From positions 1 through 6,024 of the forward strand of contig JAJRAG010000008.1 of the NCBI GenBank assembly GCA_028682925.1: 6,024 nucleotides of DNA. Reading direction: 5' to 3'. Shown here one piece after another: positions 4,853 through 6,024 of the stretch (the stretch's first letter is position 1; every line of letters starts with the position of its first letter). The notes beneath the pieces were generated by a model. It did no database searches. It was not told the DNA's origin and was given only the letters and a program-made list of their open reading frames with translations. The stretch comes from Methanomassiliicoccales archaeon. Its GTDB lineage: Archaea; Thermoplasmatota; Thermoplasmata; Methanomassiliicoccales; JACIVX01. The translations under genes and the position numbers were made by a program.

Positions 4853-6024
4853 ATGACACCTGAGAACCAGTTTCTAGTTGACATAACTGCTGTGATTGTC
4901 GTCGCAGGCGTCGTTTCCCTTCTTTTCGCGAAACTCCGGATGCCTGCCGTGATCGGATACCTCACGGCTGGCATAATCCTGGGACCGTACACGCCACCAT
5001 TCAGCCTTGTAAAAAACGTTGACTCAATCAACATCATGGCAAGTCTGGGCATCGTCCTTCTGATGTTTTCGATTGGGTTGGACTTTAATCTCAAGCGACT
5101 GAGAAAGATCGGTATGTTCGCGATTATCGCGGGCACGGTCGAGATCGCTCTGATGGCAACAATAGGCTACACGCTCGGAAACTGGTTCGGATGGAACAGC
5201 CTTGAGGCTTTGTTTCTGGGGGCCGTTATGTCCTTCAGTAGCACCGCGGTGGTCATTAAGGTCCTGACAGATGCTGGCAGCCTCGAAAAGGAGCACGCTG
5301 AAGCGATTATCGGCATCTTGATAATCGAGGACTTCGCGGCGGTCATAGTACTGACGCTGGCGGCTCCGCTCACGAGTGGTGTCGTCATCGAGGCCGGATT
5401 GATCATCGGGGTGCTGATCAAGATCGTTCTGTTCGTCGGCATCAGTCTCGTACTTGGAATTGCTGTGATTCCGAAAGCGATCGACTATGTCCGTGAGAAG
5501 CACTCAGAGGAGACGCTTCTCCTGGTATCCCTCGGTCTATGCTTCGGGATGTCTCTGGTCTCATTGGCATTCGGTCTTTCTGTGGCTATCGGGGCGTTCA
5601 TCATGGGGATTGTGATCTCACAATCGAATTCGGTGGAGCATGTAGACAGGAGAATAATGCCCCTCAGAGAGATGTTCCTGGCCATATTCTTTGTCTCGAT
5701 TGGCATGCTCATTGATCCCGTACTGGTCTTCGCCAATCTTCTGGCTGCAGTAGTCGTTGCCGGTGTGTTCATAGTTGGAAAAATCGTCAGCGTCAGCTTC
5801 GCCAGTTACGTCTCGAATCTAGATGCAAGGACGTCATTCATGGCAGGCATGGGAATGGTTGCGATCGGTGAATTCTCCTTTGTCATAGCTAAGCTGGGTG
5901 CTGATGCGCAGGCCGTCGGTCCCTTCTTCTACTCGACCATCATGGGAGCTTCGCTGATGACCATGCTCGTTCTGCCATTCTCTGTGAAGTATTCACCGAG
6001 AATACTCGACAAGGCCTCTATTCG
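4853..6024 (+). CDS. CPA2-family cation/proton antiporter (Kef/NapA-like), 3' end cut by window edge
   Basis: This membrane protein should exchange Na+ or K+ for H+ across the cytoplasmic membrane. The 390 visible codons encode a highly hydrophobic protein with roughly 11-12 helices of the CPA2 fold. Landmarks are MPAVIGYLTAGIILGP (30-45, the family's PxxxGYLxAGxxLGP), LGIVLLMFSIGLDF (65-78), FSSTAVVIKVL (128-138) in the first unwound helix, IIEDFAAV (157-164) with the ion-binding Asp160, SVAIGAFIMGIVIS (about 244-257), FFVSIGMLIDP, and GEFSFVIA (339-346), which corresponds to KefC GEFAF. The residue before the key Asp is Glu (ED), unlike QD of KefB/KefC or DD of electrogenic NhaA/NapA. The ion selectivity cannot be told from sequence alone. 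Whether a C-terminal RCK/TrkA regulatory domain follows lies outside the window. The ATG at 4853 is chosen for its Shine-Dalgarno and because the upstream frame gives no conserved residues. Confidence 0.93.
   Translation, partial: MTPENQFLVDITAVIVVAGVVSLLFAKLRMPAVIGYLTAGIILGPYTPPFSLVKNVDSINIMASLGIVLLMFSIGLDFNLKRLRKIGMFAIIAGTVEIALMATIGYTLGNWFGWNSLEALFLGAVMSFSSTAVVIKVLTDAGSLEKEHAEAIIGILIIEDFAAVIVLTLAAPLTSGVVIEAGLIIGVLIKIVLFVGISLVLGIAVIPKAIDYVREKHSEETLLLVSLGLCFGMSLVSLAFGLSVAIGAFIMGIVISQSNSVEHVDRRIMPLREMFLAIFFVSIGMLIDPVLVFANLLAAVVVAGVFIVGKIVSVSFASYVSNLDARTSFMAGMGMVAIGEFSFVIAKLGADAQAVGPFFYSTIMGASLMTMLVLPFSVKYSPRILDKASI

Noticed and set aside
4819..4863. A 14-codon frame whose ATG overlaps the herA stop codon.
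   Set aside because: Very short, no Shine-Dalgarno of its own, and it runs across the antiporter's own start signals. Most likely chance.
4813..5772. Several minus-strand open frames of 91-159 codons.
   Set aside because: They are antisense to the antiporter, whose plus-strand frame has continuous transmembrane and CPA2 motifs.

Overview
The window looks like a chromosomal segment from an archaeon, most likely a euryarchaeote. The Thermoplasmata lineage is a guess from gene style, not proven. The archaeal signs are a diphthine synthase gene (dph5, of archaeal/eukaryotic type), an archaeal Trm5-type tRNA-G37 methyltransferase, a HerA-family ATPase, and TATA-like boxes about 25-28 bases upstream of start codons, which suggests leaderless transcripts. 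Other genes have purine-rich Shine-Dalgarno sites, so both initiation modes seem to be in use. I see no insertion sequences, CRISPR arrays, tRNA or rRNA genes.

Left part (1-1669): a divergent pair of SAM-dependent genes serving translation. The minus-strand gene is trm5, cut off at its 3' end by the window edge. The plus-strand gene is dph5. Their start codons (GTG and TTG) lie only 9 bases apart, so each gene's upstream signals overlap the other gene's first codons. Trm5 protects the reading frame by methylating G37 of tRNA. Dph5 makes the methylated diphthamide intermediate on elongation factor 2.

Middle part (1703-3009): dph5 converges on a minus-strand gene for a very divergent FtsZ/tubulin-superfamily protein. 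It keeps the GTP-binding fold signature but has altered T3, T4 and T7 loops and no C-terminal tail. Its promoter sits back-to-back with a strong TATA-like box that probably drives a small cysteine-containing protein of unknown function on the plus strand.

Right part (3010-6024): about 260 bases of noncoding sequence with two small potential hairpins, then a complete HerA-family DNA translocase/helicase ATPase gene with a perfect Shine-Dalgarno. After 33 bases comes a CPA2-family cation/proton antiporter gene that runs off the right edge. The last two genes are probably co-transcribed. The most interesting item is the degenerate FtsZ-like protein, which sits near a small orphan protein and a HerA/FtsK-superfamily ATPase.
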